Assembly (NCBI GenBank): GCA_963652365.1
Contig: CAVJTH010000017.1
Coordinates: 1-55,787 of the forward strand
Source: Hallerella sp963652365
Lineage (GTDB): Bacteria > Fibrobacterota > Fibrobacteria > Fibrobacterales > Fibrobacteraceae
Reading direction: 5' to 3'
Length of the DNA stretch: 55,787 bases
The notes under the pieces are model-generated. The model saw nothing but the letters and a program-made list of their open reading frames with translations, was not told the DNA's origin and searched no databases. Of this stretch, positions 42,078 to 50,885 are shown in pieces. Position numbers and translations under genes: made by a program. Position 1 is the stretch's first letter. Each line of letters starts with the position of its first letter.

Positions 42078-42668
42078 ATGAAACGAAAAAACATCGTGCT
42101 GTCGTGCCTCGTTGCCGCAGCCTTGGCGAACGCCATCGAACTTGACACGGTCCGCGTCCTTTCGGAAAGCGGCGTCTTGCAGGAACTCTATACGGTGCAA
42201 AAAGGCTCGCAGGTTCGGGAAGGGCGTTTCGTGTCGTATTATCCGAACGGGAAAACGGGCGTGGAGGCGGATTACCGGGCGGGAAGGCTCGACGGCGTTT
42301 ACAGGAGCTTTTACGCGAACGGTTCGCCGTGGCAGGAAGTTCACTATGCAGGCGGCGAAGAGCATGGCGAATCCAAGACGTTCTATGACAACGGCAAGCT
42401 GAAAAGCCAGGACTTTTACGCCATTGGAATGCTGGAAGGCGTTTCCAGGAGCTGGGACGCGAACGGGACGTTGCGCTCGGAGTTTCGTTACGAGAACGGT
42501 CGCGCCAACGGCGTCGCCAAGATGTTCAACGAACAGGGACTGATTTCCGAGGACATGGAATTTGTGAACGGCGTCCGCGAGGGACTCTACCACAAGTACA
42601 ACAAGGGAATCGTGGTGCACACGGCAAGGTTCTTGAAAAACCGCTGCGTGGAAAACTGCGACTTCTAG
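42078..42668 (+). CDS. Exported MORN-repeat protein
   Basis: A 196-residue protein with a signal peptide (KNIVLSCLVAAALANA) and about five MORN-type repeats of 22-24 residues (YYPNGKTGVEADYRAGRLDG; FYANGSPWQEVHYAGGEEHG; FYDNGKLKSQDFYAIGMLEG; and two more). Databases often label this type a 'YwqK family antitoxin', but there is no toxin neighbour, and it is exported. Function unknown. AAGGAACAAGGAAGAAGGA lies directly before the ATG. It converges with dedA, three bases apart. Confidence 0.7.
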   Translation: MKRKNIVLSCLVAAALANAIELDTVRVLSESGVLQELYTVQKGSQVREGRFVSYYPNGKTGVEADYRAGRLDGVYRSFYANGSPWQEVHYAGGEEHGESKTFYDNGKLKSQDFYAIGMLEGVSRSWDANGTLRSEFRYENGRANGVAKMFNEQGLISEDMEFVNGVREGLYHKYNKGIVVHTARFLKNRCVENCDF

Positions 42669-42671
42669 CGG

Positions 42672-43364
42672 TTACTTCTGGCGCTTCTTGCGGATTCCCT
42701 TGTACAGGACGAAGCCGACGAAGAGTGCGGCAAGGCCGAGGAGAACCATGGAAAGTTCGGAATTGTACTTTTCGATGATGTCGCTTTGACCGTGAGCGAG
42801 AACGCCCAGCAATGCCAGGATGACGTTCCAGAGGAACGCTCCCAGGGCGGTGAAAATGGCAAACGTCGAAAGTTTCATGTCGGCGATGCCCGCGGGGATG
42901 GATATCAGCTGGCGAATGGCGGGAATGAACCTGCCGACAAACGTGGAAACCGCACCGTGCCTACGGAAAAATTCTTCAGCCTGGATGACCTTTTTGGAAT
43001 CGAGCAGGCACATGGCGCCGATGCGCGAATCGGCAAACTTGTAGATGATCGGACGTCCGAGAAGCTTGGCGAGATAGTAGTTGATGAACGCTCCGAGAAG
43101 GGCGCCCAGCGTGGCGAACACGACAACGAGGAAAATGTTCAGGCCGGAATCCGGCTGCAGGGCCTTGTAGGCGGCTGGCGGAACGACGACTTCGGAGGGA
43201 AACGGGATGAAGGAGCTTTCCACGGTCATCAACAGGGTGATGGTGCCGTAATTCAGGTTGTCGCTGTACCAGTCGGTGATCTTCGTGTAGATGGACGAGG
43301 AGTCTCCGGCGAACGCTGCGGAAGAAAAAAACAGGATCAGGACGAACAGGAAATTTCGTTTCAT
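42672..43364 (-). CDS. DedA family membrane protein
   Basis: A 230-residue integral membrane protein of the DedA/SNARE-associated family. The segment ESSFIPFPSEVVVPPAA near 50-66 and GRFIPAIRQLISIPAGIADM near 140-160 are the family's paired motifs, with the conserved arginine. Several membrane helices follow. Recent work ties DedA proteins to undecaprenyl-phosphate and other lipid scrambling. TATATTTA about 25 bases before the start is a possible -10. Confidence 0.9.
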   Translation of the reverse strand: MKRNFLFVLILFFSSAAFAGDSSSIYTKITDWYSDNLNYGTITLLMTVESSFIPFPSEVVVPPAAYKALQPDSGLNIFLVVVFATLGALLGAFINYYLAKLLGRPIIYKFADSRIGAMCLLDSKKVIQAEEFFRRHGAVSTFVGRFIPAIRQLISIPAGIADMKLSTFAIFTALGAFLWNVILALLGVLAHGQSDIIEKYNSELSMVLLGLAALFVGFVLYKGIRKKRQK

Positions 43365-43406
43365 AAAAAAACCTTTAGTTTGTGCTAAATATAAAAAAGG
43401 CCTGGC

Positions 43407-43430
43407 AAAAAAGCCGCCCCATGGACGGCT
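43407..43430 (-). terminator. Terminator of the maeB transcript
   Basis: On the minus strand AGCCG and CGGCT pair around a short internal loop and are followed by TTTTTT (complement of 43407-43412). It lies beyond the duplicated maeB end, so the duplication is within the transcript. Confidence 0.6.
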
Positions 43431-43460
43431 CCTTGTGAATTTTACCTTGATTTTGCTTCT

Positions 43461-43581
43461 GGCTTATTTTGCGACACTCGCCTTGTCCTTCTTTTGCGCT
43501 GTCGCTTCGCGCCATCGCGAAAAAGGAGGCTCGGTCATAAAATAAACCTTCGGCTTATTTTGCGACACTCGCCTTGTCCTT
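43461..43581 (-). repeat. 30-bp direct duplication of the maeB 3' end
   Basis: The 30 bases that end maeB (43552-43581, including its last codons and stop) recur perfectly at 43461-43490, 91 bases further on. The 61 bases between carry an ATG at 43537 (minus) whose 24-codon frame runs into the second copy of the same coding end (KKDKASVAK). A GGAG-like site is not seen in front of it, so translation is doubtful. Confidence 0.85.
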
Positions 43582-45858
43582 TTTCTCTTGCACAATCGCG
43601 TCGATGACGGCAGCGACGGTGAGGTTGAAGATGTCGTGGACGGATGCGTCGGCGTCGGTGAAGTGCACCGGCTTCTTGAGACCCATCTGCACAGGTCCAA
43701 TGGATTCGCCGACGCCCATTTCGAGAAGCATCTTGCACGTGATGTTCGCCGAAGAGAGGCATGGGAAGATGAGCGTGTTCACGTCCTTGCCCTTCAGCGT
43801 GTTGAACGGATACTTGGCGTCGCGCAGTTCCTTGTTCAAGGCAACGCTTGCCTGCATTTCGCCGTCAACGTCATAGCCCGGATATTTCTCGTGGAGAATC
43901 GCCACGGCGTCCCGGACCGAGCTTGCGGAACCGTTTTGCATCTTTTCGTCGGATCCGAAGTTCTCGTAGCTGAGCAGCGCCATCACCGGTTCGTGAGCGA
44001 AGAACTGGACCGCATCGTGTGCGAGCTTCGCGATATCGACGAGCGTTTCCGTGTCGGGGTCGCGATTGACGAGCGTATCGGCGAGGAAGAACGTACCCTT
44101 CTTGGTGCTCAGAATGTGGAGCGCGCCGAAGTGCTTGTAGTCGTCGCGGATTCCGATCATTTCCTTGGCGAGTTCGATGGTCGTGGAATAGCGCGAATTG
44201 GAGCCGGAAATCAGGGCGTCCGCATCGCCGACCTTCACCATCATCATGCCGAAATGGTTGCGCTCGAACATGTCGTCGCGCGCCTTTTCCGTGGTGACGC
44301 CGTTTCTACCGTTTTCGTTTGCGTAGATCTTGGCGAACTTGAGACGGCGATCCGCTTCGTCCGCGGAACGCGGATTCACGATTTCGATGCCGGAGATGTC
44401 GAGCTTTTCCTTTTCGGCGTTTTCGCGGATGCGTTCCGGGTTGCCGAGAAGAATCGGGTAGGCGACGCCTTCGGTCTTTGCCTGGATCGCTGCGCGGATC
44501 ATGTTGACGCTTGCGCCTTCGGCGAATACGACGCGCTTTGGATTGCTGCGTGCCATGTTCTCGAATCCGCGGATGAGCTTGTTGTCGTAGCCCATCATGT
44601 CGCGGAGGCTGTCGGCATAGGCGTTCCAGTCGGTGATGGTCTTGCGTGCCACGCCGCTCTCGATGGCCGCTTTGGCGACTGCGATCGAAACGTCGGTGAG
44701 AAGGCGCGGGTCCATGGGCTTCGGAATGATGTAATTGCGCCCGAAGGAAAAACGTTCGGAATTGTAGGCGATGTTCACCACTTCCGGCACGGGCTTTCGA
44801 GCGAGATCCGCAATGGCGCGGACCGCGGCGTGCTTCATGTGCTCGTTGATGGCTGTCGCGCGAACGTCCAGGGCTCCGCGGAAGATATAGGGGAAGCCGA
44901 TGACGTTGTTCACCTGGTTCGGGTAGTCGCTTCTGCCCGTCGCGAAGATGATGTCTTCGCGGGAACTCATGGCGACATCGTAGGAAACTTCGGGAACCGG
45001 GTTCGCGAGAGCAAACACGATCGGGTTCTTGGCCATCGACTGGATCATTTCCTGGGTGAGGATGTTCGGCTTGGAAAGCCCGAGGAACACGTCGGCGCCC
45101 TTCATGGCTTCGGCGAGGGTCGAAACGTCGGTCCTGTCCGTGGCGAAGAATTCCTTTTGCGGCGTGAGGTTCTTGCGCGCCTTGCTGATGACGCCCTTGC
45201 TATCGACCATGATGACGTTTTCTTTCTTGACGCCGAGGGAAAGGTAGAGCTTTGTGCAGGCGATTGCCGCTGCTCCCGCTCCGTTTACCACGAGCTTCAC
45301 CTTGTCGATATCCTTGCCCGCGATGTCGAGAGCGTTTACGAGCGCCGCGCTGCTGATGATCGCCGTGCCGTGCTGGTCATCGTGCATGACGGGAATGTCC
45401 AGGGCCGCTTTCAGGCCTTCCTCGATTTCGAAGCATTCCGGAGCCTTGATGTCTTCCAGGTTGATGCCGCCGAAAGTCGGAGCGATTCCCTTGACGATTT
45501 CGATAAACTTTTTCGGATCCTTCTCGTTGACTTCGATGTCAAAGACATCGACACCCGCGTAAATCTTGAAAAGAAGGCCCTTGCCTTCCATGACGGGCTT
45601 GCCGGCGACCGCTCCGATGTCTCCGAGGCCCAGGACGGCCGTTCCGTTGGAGATTACGGCGACGAGGTTTCCCTTTGTCGTGTAGTCGTAAGCCTTGTTG
45701 TTGTCCTTTTCGATTTCGAGGCAGGGTGCCGCGACGCCGGGCGTGTAGGCAAGTCCGAGATCAGTCTGCGTGCTGTGCGCTTTGGTCGGAACGACCTCGA
45801 TCTTTCCGGGTTTTCCGCTGGCGTGGTAGGCGAGTGCTTCTTCGTTTAGATTGGACAT
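43555..45858 (-). CDS. maeB: NADP-dependent malic enzyme with phosphotransacetylase-like domain
   Basis: A 767-residue two-domain protein. The N-terminal malic enzyme part (about 1-410) has the malic motif YTPGVAAPC, VISNGTAVLGLGDIG and MHDDQHGTAII, and a nucleotide fold (VNGAGAAAIACTKLYLSLG). The C-terminal part (about 430-760) is phosphate acetyl/butyryl transferase-like (SNPKRVVFAEGA, ISGSNSRYSTTIELAKEMIG). In MaeB enzymes the latter domain is regulatory. The enzyme decarboxylates malate to pyruvate. A -10-like TATATTTG lies 50 bases before the ATG (complement of 45908-45915). Its 3' end is duplicated downstream. Confidence 0.93.
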   Translation of the reverse strand: MSNLNEEALAYHASGKPGKIEVVPTKAHSTQTDLGLAYTPGVAAPCLEIEKDNNKAYDYTTKGNLVAVISNGTAVLGLGDIGAVAGKPVMEGKGLLFKIYAGVDVFDIEVNEKDPKKFIEIVKGIAPTFGGINLEDIKAPECFEIEEGLKAALDIPVMHDDQHGTAIISSAALVNALDIAGKDIDKVKLVVNGAGAAAIACTKLYLSLGVKKENVIMVDSKGVISKARKNLTPQKEFFATDRTDVSTLAEAMKGADVFLGLSKPNILTQEMIQSMAKNPIVFALANPVPEVSYDVAMSSREDIIFATGRSDYPNQVNNVIGFPYIFRGALDVRATAINEHMKHAAVRAIADLARKPVPEVVNIAYNSERFSFGRNYIIPKPMDPRLLTDVSIAVAKAAIESGVARKTITDWNAYADSLRDMMGYDNKLIRGFENMARSNPKRVVFAEGASVNMIRAAIQAKTEGVAYPILLGNPERIRENAEKEKLDISGIEIVNPRSADEADRRLKFAKIYANENGRNGVTTEKARDDMFERNHFGMMMVKVGDADALISGSNSRYSTTIELAKEMIGIRDDYKHFGALHILSTKKGTFFLADTLVNRDPDTETLVDIAKLAHDAVQFFAHEPVMALLSYENFGSDEKMQNGSASSVRDAVAILHEKYPGYDVDGEMQASVALNKELRDAKYPFNTLKGKDVNTLIFPCLSSANITCKMLLEMGVGESIGPVQMGLKKPVHFTDADASVHDIFNLTVAAVIDAIVQEKKDKASVAK

Positions 45859-45907
45859 AAGTGAACCTTTGGTTTCTTGCGTTTTCGCTCTTTCGATTCG
45901 AGCCCGA

Positions 45908-45915
45908 CAAATATA
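45908..45915 (-). promoter_or_regulatory. Possible maeB -10 element (TATATTTG)
   Basis: The minus strand reads TATATTTG, matching the TAnnTTTG -7 element of Bacteroidota, about 50 bases before the maeB start. An upstream TTGCAA lies about 20 bases away. Assigned by eye only. Confidence 0.35.
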
Positions 45916-45975
45916 GCAAAAGGAAATGAAGGATGTTGCAAAATTGTGATGACGGATGCGAAAGGTACAGGGTAT

Positions 45976-47277
45976 TTACTGCTTGGCGGATTCCGTCTGG
46001 GCGGTGCAGACCCGGTTCGCTCCGAGCGATTTCGCCTGGAGCATCGCCTGTTCCGCGGCTGACGCCAGTTCTGCCGATGTCTTTGCGTTTTCGGGGAACG
46101 TGGCGACACCGAGGCTCAGCGTCGTCTGAAGCATGAGCTTGCCGTAGGCGACCTGCAGGTTTTCGATTTCGTGGCGGATCTTTTCGGCGCGCTGTTCGGT
46201 GCGGATGCGGTCCGCTCCGGGCAAAAGCACGCAAAGGGTGCTCTCCGCAAAACGGCATGGAATGTCTTCGGTGCGAATGTAGCGCGGAAGCCTTTGGGCA
46301 AGTTCCCAGAGCATCTGTTCCGAAGCGTGCGTGCCGTGCTGGTTCTTCAAGTCTTCGAGATTGTCCGGGTGGAGCATGATCATGCCGATCGGGGTGCCGT
46401 GCCGGCGCGCTTCGCTGATCGCCCGCATCAGGGCTTCTTCCATGTAGCGCTTGTTCACGAGACCGGTGAGCTGATCGCGCAGGCTTTGCGTCTTGAAGCG
46501 GACTTGCAGGTTCTGGTTGGCGACGAACAGTCCGAACGCCGTCGCGACCATGGAAATCTTCGTCTTCCACGTTTCGGCGGTTTCGCCTTCCGGGAGCGTA
46601 TCGACCTGGATGGAGAGGATTCCGAAGTGCTCTTCGAGGCCTTCGATCGGTGCGCAGAAGGAATATCCCTGGGGGCGGTGGTGCAGGTGCGTGCAGCCGG
46701 TTACGTGCTGCGGGTCGGAGTAGTCGGCGACGACGATTTTTGCGCTGTCGAAGCTTGCGCATTCCGCCGGGGCGATGACCGGGTCGCTAATCGTGTTTTC
46801 GCCAAAGGCGAAAATCTGGTGCAGCTCGGACTGGTTGTTGCCATACATGTAGAGAACGCCGGAGGCTCCCTTGAAAATTCTAGGCAGAAGCTCGTTCAGC
46901 TTGCGGATGACTTCCGGAAACGGGCGGTTGCGCAACAGTTCGTGGCTGAAGTCTATCCAGTCTTCGTCGGGAAATTCCGGGGCGAGGATCCGGGGCTTTT
47001 GGGGCGTGTCCGCGGAGGCTGGACTGGTCGCTTCGCTGACGATGGGGATGAATTCCGTATCGGGGAGCTTGCGGCTGGGCTCGATGTCCAGATCGGTATC
47101 GGCGTCGGCTGTCTTCTTGCACGCGATCGCGTTGAACAGCGCACCGAGAATGGCGCCCCAGAGACCGAGGAAAAGGTAGCGGACGGAAGGGGATGGCGTG
47201 TCGCCCGAGAGAACGCACACGAAGAGGACTCCGGCGAGAAAGGAGATGAGCCAAAGGATGTAGAATTTCCAAGTCAT
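45976..47277 (-). CDS. Membrane GAF-GGDEF protein with degenerate GGDEF signature
   Basis: A 433-residue protein. Two membrane helices (about 4-24 and 33-52), a proline-rich linker, a GAF-like domain (about 105-250) and a GGDEF domain (about 265-425). DQLTGLVNKRYMEEAL marks the start of the last domain, but the active-site signature is AESTL (344-348) in place of GGDEF, so it should not make c-di-GMP. The allosteric I-site RxxD is intact as R335-T-E-D338, exactly five residues before the signature. That combination fits a c-di-GMP receptor rather than an enzyme. It is a monocistronic minus-strand gene upstream of carB. Confidence 0.85.
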   Translation of the reverse strand: MTWKFYILWLISFLAGVLFVCVLSGDTPSPSVRYLFLGLWGAILGALFNAIACKKTADADTDLDIEPSRKLPDTEFIPIVSEATSPASADTPQKPRILAPEFPDEDWIDFSHELLRNRPFPEVIRKLNELLPRIFKGASGVLYMYGNNQSELHQIFAFGENTISDPVIAPAECASFDSAKIVVADYSDPQHVTGCTHLHHRPQGYSFCAPIEGLEEHFGILSIQVDTLPEGETAETWKTKISMVATAFGLFVANQNLQVRFKTQSLRDQLTGLVNKRYMEEALMRAISEARRHGTPIGMIMLHPDNLEDLKNQHGTHASEQMLWELAQRLPRYIRTEDIPCRFAESTLCVLLPGADRIRTEQRAEKIRHEIENLQVAYGKLMLQTTLSLGVATFPENAKTSAELASAAEQAMLQAKSLGANRVCTAQTESAKQ

Positions 47278-47538
47278 GCTTTTAATTTAGCATTTATCGC
47301 GTTCCGAAGACCGACGGAAAAATCTTCCCCGTTTGAATCTTGAAAAATCGACGGTTCGAAAAAACGACAAAAATGAATTTTATGGTGCCGAAAAAGTCGC
47401 TCGGATTCCCGACGGGGAAAACATCCCCAAAGGGACTTTGAAGTCCTTCCGAAAACTTTCAAAAAGATAAAACTTTTCCCTTTGTTTCGCGGATAGAAAT
47501 TTCTAAAATTACGCCGATTTAGCTCAAGCGAAGGTACT
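47278..47538. other. Intergenic leader between the GGDEF gene and carB
   Basis: 261 bases without a gene. Potential stems are GGGG/CCCC near 47419-47434 and GGGACTT/AAGTCC near 47432-47447, with an A-rich stretch and AAAGATAAAA before the carB start. These could be a leader attenuator or a simple promoter region; no match to a known riboswitch is recognised. Confidence 0.35.
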
Positions 47539-50500
47539 ATGCCAAAACGTGAAGATCTCAAGAAGATAATGCTTATCGGTTCGGGGCCGATTGTCATCGG
47601 ACAGGCTTGCGAATTCGACTATTCCGGCGTGCAAGCGTGCAAATCGCTCAAGGCCGAAGGCTACGAAGTCGTCCTGGTGAACTCGAACCCGGCGACAATC
47701 ATGACGGACCCTGATTTTGCGGACCGTACCTATATCGAGCCGCTGACTGCGCAGGCTCTGACGGAAATCATCCGGCGCGAACGTCCCGATGCGCTGCTCC
47801 CGACCCTCGGAGGGCAGACCGCGCTGAACCTCGCGATGAAGCTTCACAAGAAAGGCGTGCTTTCCCGCTACAACGTCGAGATGATCGGTGCGCGCCCCGA
47901 GGTCATCAACAAGGCGGAGGATCGCGAACTTTTCAAGGAAGCGATGGAACGTATCGGGCTAGACATGCCGCAGAGCGTTTCGGCAAACACTCTCGAAGAA
48001 GCGAACGCCGCGCGCGAGAAGCTTGACGTGTGGCCGGTCGTCATCCGTCCGGGATTTACGCTCGGCGGAACGGGAGGCGGCATTGCGCACAACCAGGAAG
48101 AATTTGAAACGATCGTGCAGCGCGGGCTTTACTACAGCCCGACCTCCGAGGTCCTGATCGAAGAATCCATCGAGGGCTGGAAGGAATTCGAACTCGAAGT
48201 GATGCGCGACCACAAGGACAATTGCGTCATCGTCTGCTCGATCGAGAACCTCGACCCGATGGGCGTCCATACGGGAGATTCCATTACGGTGGCGCCGGCC
48301 CTGACGCTCACCGACCGCGAATACCAGAAGCTTCGCGACGCGTCGATTGCCGTGATGCGGGAAATCGGAATCGATACGGGCGGATCGAATGTCCAGTTCG
48401 CGCTGAACCCGAAGAACGGGCGGATTGTCGTCATCGAAATGAATCCGCGCGTTTCGCGTTCTTCGGCCCTCGCCTCGAAGGCGACCGGCTTTCCGATCGC
48501 GAAGTTTGCCGCGAAACTCGCCGTGGGCTACACGCTCGACGAAATCCTGAACGACATCACCAAGGTGACTCCGGCCTGCTTTGAACCTTCCATCGACTAC
48601 ATCGTCACGAAGGTTCCACGGTTCGCGTTTGAAAAGTTTGCCGGTGCGGACACGACGCTCGGGACGCAGATGAAGTCCGTGGGCGAAGCGATGGCGATTG
48701 GACGCACGTTCAAGCAGTCGTTCCAGAAGGCGATGCGTTCGCTCGAAACGGGACATGCGGGCTACGGCGCAGACGGCAAGGATCACGCGTTCGAGGAACT
48801 TTCCGACGAAAGGCTCGAAGCCGAGGTCAAGCGTCCTTCCGCCGAGCGAATCTTCTATGTCCGCGCAGCGTTGAAGCGGGGCTGGTCGGTCGATCGGATC
48901 CACGAAATCTGCAAGATCGACAAGTGGTTCCTCCGCGAACTGGAAGAGCTCGCCTTGTTCGAAAACGAAATTCGCAAGGCCGGATCGCTCGAAAACCTGT
49001 CGAAGGACAAGCCTCTTTTCCGCGAAGCGAAAAAGCTCGGATTTTCCGACCGCCAGATCGGCTGGATTCTCGGAGCGAAGGAACTCGACGTCCGCGCGGC
49101 CCGCGAAAAAATCGGAGTCGTTCCGAGCTTTGCGCAGGTCGATACGTGCGCCGCGGAATTCCAGTCGTACACGCCCTATCTCTATTCGACTTACCGCGAC
49201 GATGACAACCGCTTCGAAAATCCGACAGCGGGACAGCTCGGCGACGGCACGGGAATGCGTCCGGGCGAAAAGCCTTCGGGAAAGAAGAAAATCATGATTC
49301 TCGGCGGCGGTCCGAACCGTATCGGCCAGGGAATCGAATTTGACTATTGCTGCGTGCACGCCTCCTTTGCGCTGCGCAAGGCGGGATTTGAAACGGTGAT
49401 GGTCAACTCGAATCCGGAAACGGTTTCGACGGACTACGACACTTCGGACAAGCTGTATTTCGAACCGCTCACGCTCGAAGACGTGTTGAATGTCTATCGC
49501 CACGAAAAGTGCGACGGCGCGATCGTTCAGTTCGGTGGACAGACTCCGCTGAATCTCGCGAACAGCCTCGAAGAAAATGGCGTGCACATCATCGGAACGT
49601 CCCCGGCGATGATCGATGCCGCGGAAGACCGCAAGCTCTTTGGCGACATCGTGAACAAGCTGCACGTGTTGCAGCCTCCTTCCGGAATGGCGCAGACCGC
49701 GGACGAAGCGGTTGCGATTGCGAAGAAAATCGGCTTCCCCGTGCTTGCCCGTCCGAGCTTTGTCCTTGGCGGTCGCGCAATGTGCATCGTCCACGACGAA
49801 GAGGCTCTCCGCAAATACATGGAAGAGGAAGCGCTCGAAGTTTCTCCCGATCGCCCGATTCTCGTCGATCACTTCCTGGAACAGGCGACGGAATGCGACG
49901 TCGATTGCATTTCCGATGGCGAAACGGCCGAAATCTGCGGGATCATGGAACACATCGAACTTGCGGGCATTCACTCCGGGGACTCTGCGTGCACGATTCC
50001 GCCTCCGACGTTCTCGCAAGAGATCCAGGACCGCTTGCGGAAACTCGCGATTGAATTTGCGCGGGAACTCCACGTCGTCGGTCTGATGAATGTCCAGTTT
50101 GCCGTTCACGGAAACGATATCTACGTAATCGAAGTGAATCCGCGTGCAAGCCGCACGGTTCCGTTTGTATCCAAGGCGACCGGTATTCCGTTCGCCAAGC
50201 TCGCTTCGCTGGTGATGGCCGGCAAGAAGCTCAAGGATCTGGGCTATACCAGGCTCTTTACGCCCAAGTATTATGCGGTCAAGGAAGCGGTCTTCCCGTT
50301 TGCGCGTTTCCCGGGCGTCGATGTGATTCTTTCGCCCGAAATGAAATCGACGGGCGAAGTGATGGGACTCGATTCCCGCCATTCGATGGCCTACATCAAG
50401 AGCCAGGTCGGAGCCGGAAACTATGTTCCGATGAAGGGGAATATCTTCCTGAGCGTCAAGGATGCGGACCAGGAAGCGGTCGTGCCTTTCGCGAAGCGCC

Positions 50501-50871
50501 TCGAAAAGCTCGGATTCGAAATCTATTCGACCCGCGGAACGAGCACCGTTCTTCGCAATCACGGCATCAAGACGCACGGCGTTTTTCGCATTTCGGACGG
50601 CCGCCCGAACGTCCTCGACCTGATTGACGAAAAGGATCTCGCGTGGATCGTGAACACGCCGACTCCGGGCGCAAAGGCGGCAAAGGACGAAGCGAAAATT
50701 CGCTCCACGTGCATTCTCCGCGGCATTCCGATTACGACGACGCTCGACGCTCTCGAAGCGACCATCGAAGGCCTCGAAGACATGAAGGGCGAATCGGGCG
50801 ACGGACGCTTTGGCGTGGAAGTCTGCTCGATCCAGGAATACCAGCGGCACGCTCCGAAAGTGAACGTTTAA
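47539..50871 (+). CDS. carB: Carbamoyl-phosphate synthase large subunit
   Basis: A 1110-residue CarB. Two ATP-grasp halves are visible: IMLIGSGPIVIGQACEFDYS near the N-terminus and the second copy IMILGGGPNRIGQGIEFDYC near 585-604, each followed by glycine-rich loops and VIEMNPRVSRSSALASKATG / VIEVNPRASRTVPFVSKATG. The C-terminal MGS-like allosteric domain (about 960-1110) is present. Full length. It makes carbamoyl phosphate for arginine and pyrimidine synthesis with CarA. AAGG precedes the ATG. carA follows 14 bases later. Confidence 0.96.
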   Translation: MPKREDLKKIMLIGSGPIVIGQACEFDYSGVQACKSLKAEGYEVVLVNSNPATIMTDPDFADRTYIEPLTAQALTEIIRRERPDALLPTLGGQTALNLAMKLHKKGVLSRYNVEMIGARPEVINKAEDRELFKEAMERIGLDMPQSVSANTLEEANAAREKLDVWPVVIRPGFTLGGTGGGIAHNQEEFETIVQRGLYYSPTSEVLIEESIEGWKEFELEVMRDHKDNCVIVCSIENLDPMGVHTGDSITVAPALTLTDREYQKLRDASIAVMREIGIDTGGSNVQFALNPKNGRIVVIEMNPRVSRSSALASKATGFPIAKFAAKLAVGYTLDEILNDITKVTPACFEPSIDYIVTKVPRFAFEKFAGADTTLGTQMKSVGEAMAIGRTFKQSFQKAMRSLETGHAGYGADGKDHAFEELSDERLEAEVKRPSAERIFYVRAALKRGWSVDRIHEICKIDKWFLRELEELALFENEIRKAGSLENLSKDKPLFREAKKLGFSDRQIGWILGAKELDVRAAREKIGVVPSFAQVDTCAAEFQSYTPYLYSTYRDDDNRFENPTAGQLGDGTGMRPGEKPSGKKKIMILGGGPNRIGQGIEFDYCCVHASFALRKAGFETVMVNSNPETVSTDYDTSDKLYFEPLTLEDVLNVYRHEKCDGAIVQFGGQTPLNLANSLEENGVHIIGTSPAMIDAAEDRKLFGDIVNKLHVLQPPSGMAQTADEAVAIAKKIGFPVLARPSFVLGGRAMCIVHDEEALRKYMEEEALEVSPDRPILVDHFLEQATECDVDCISDGETAEICGIMEHIELAGIHSGDSACTIPPPTFSQEIQDRLRKLAIEFARELHVVGLMNVQFAVHGNDIYVIEVNPRASRTVPFVSKATGIPFAKLASLVMAGKKLKDLGYTRLFTPKYYAVKEAVFPFARFPGVDVILSPEMKSTGEVMGLDSRHSMAYIKSQVGAGNYVPMKGNIFLSVKDADQEAVVPFAKRLEKLGFEIYSTRGTSTVLRNHGIKTHGVFRISDGRPNVLDLIDEKDLAWIVNTPTPGAKAAKDEAKIRSTCILRGIPITTTLDALEATIEGLEDMKGESGDGRFGVEVCSIQEYQRHAPKVNV

Positions 50872-50885
50872 GAAGGAAAACGACT

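Noticed and set aside
42078..42668. Antitoxin label for the MORN-repeat protein
   Set aside because: The protein has a signal peptide and there is no toxin gene beside it; the database label is only a family name.
47959..50850. 963-codon frame antisense to carB, and similar long frames opposite maeB (43588-45849), GH98 (5370-7118) and the radical SAM gene (40573-42012)
   Set aside because: They mirror well-identified genes and arise from the codon composition of the true strand; none shows a recognisable domain.
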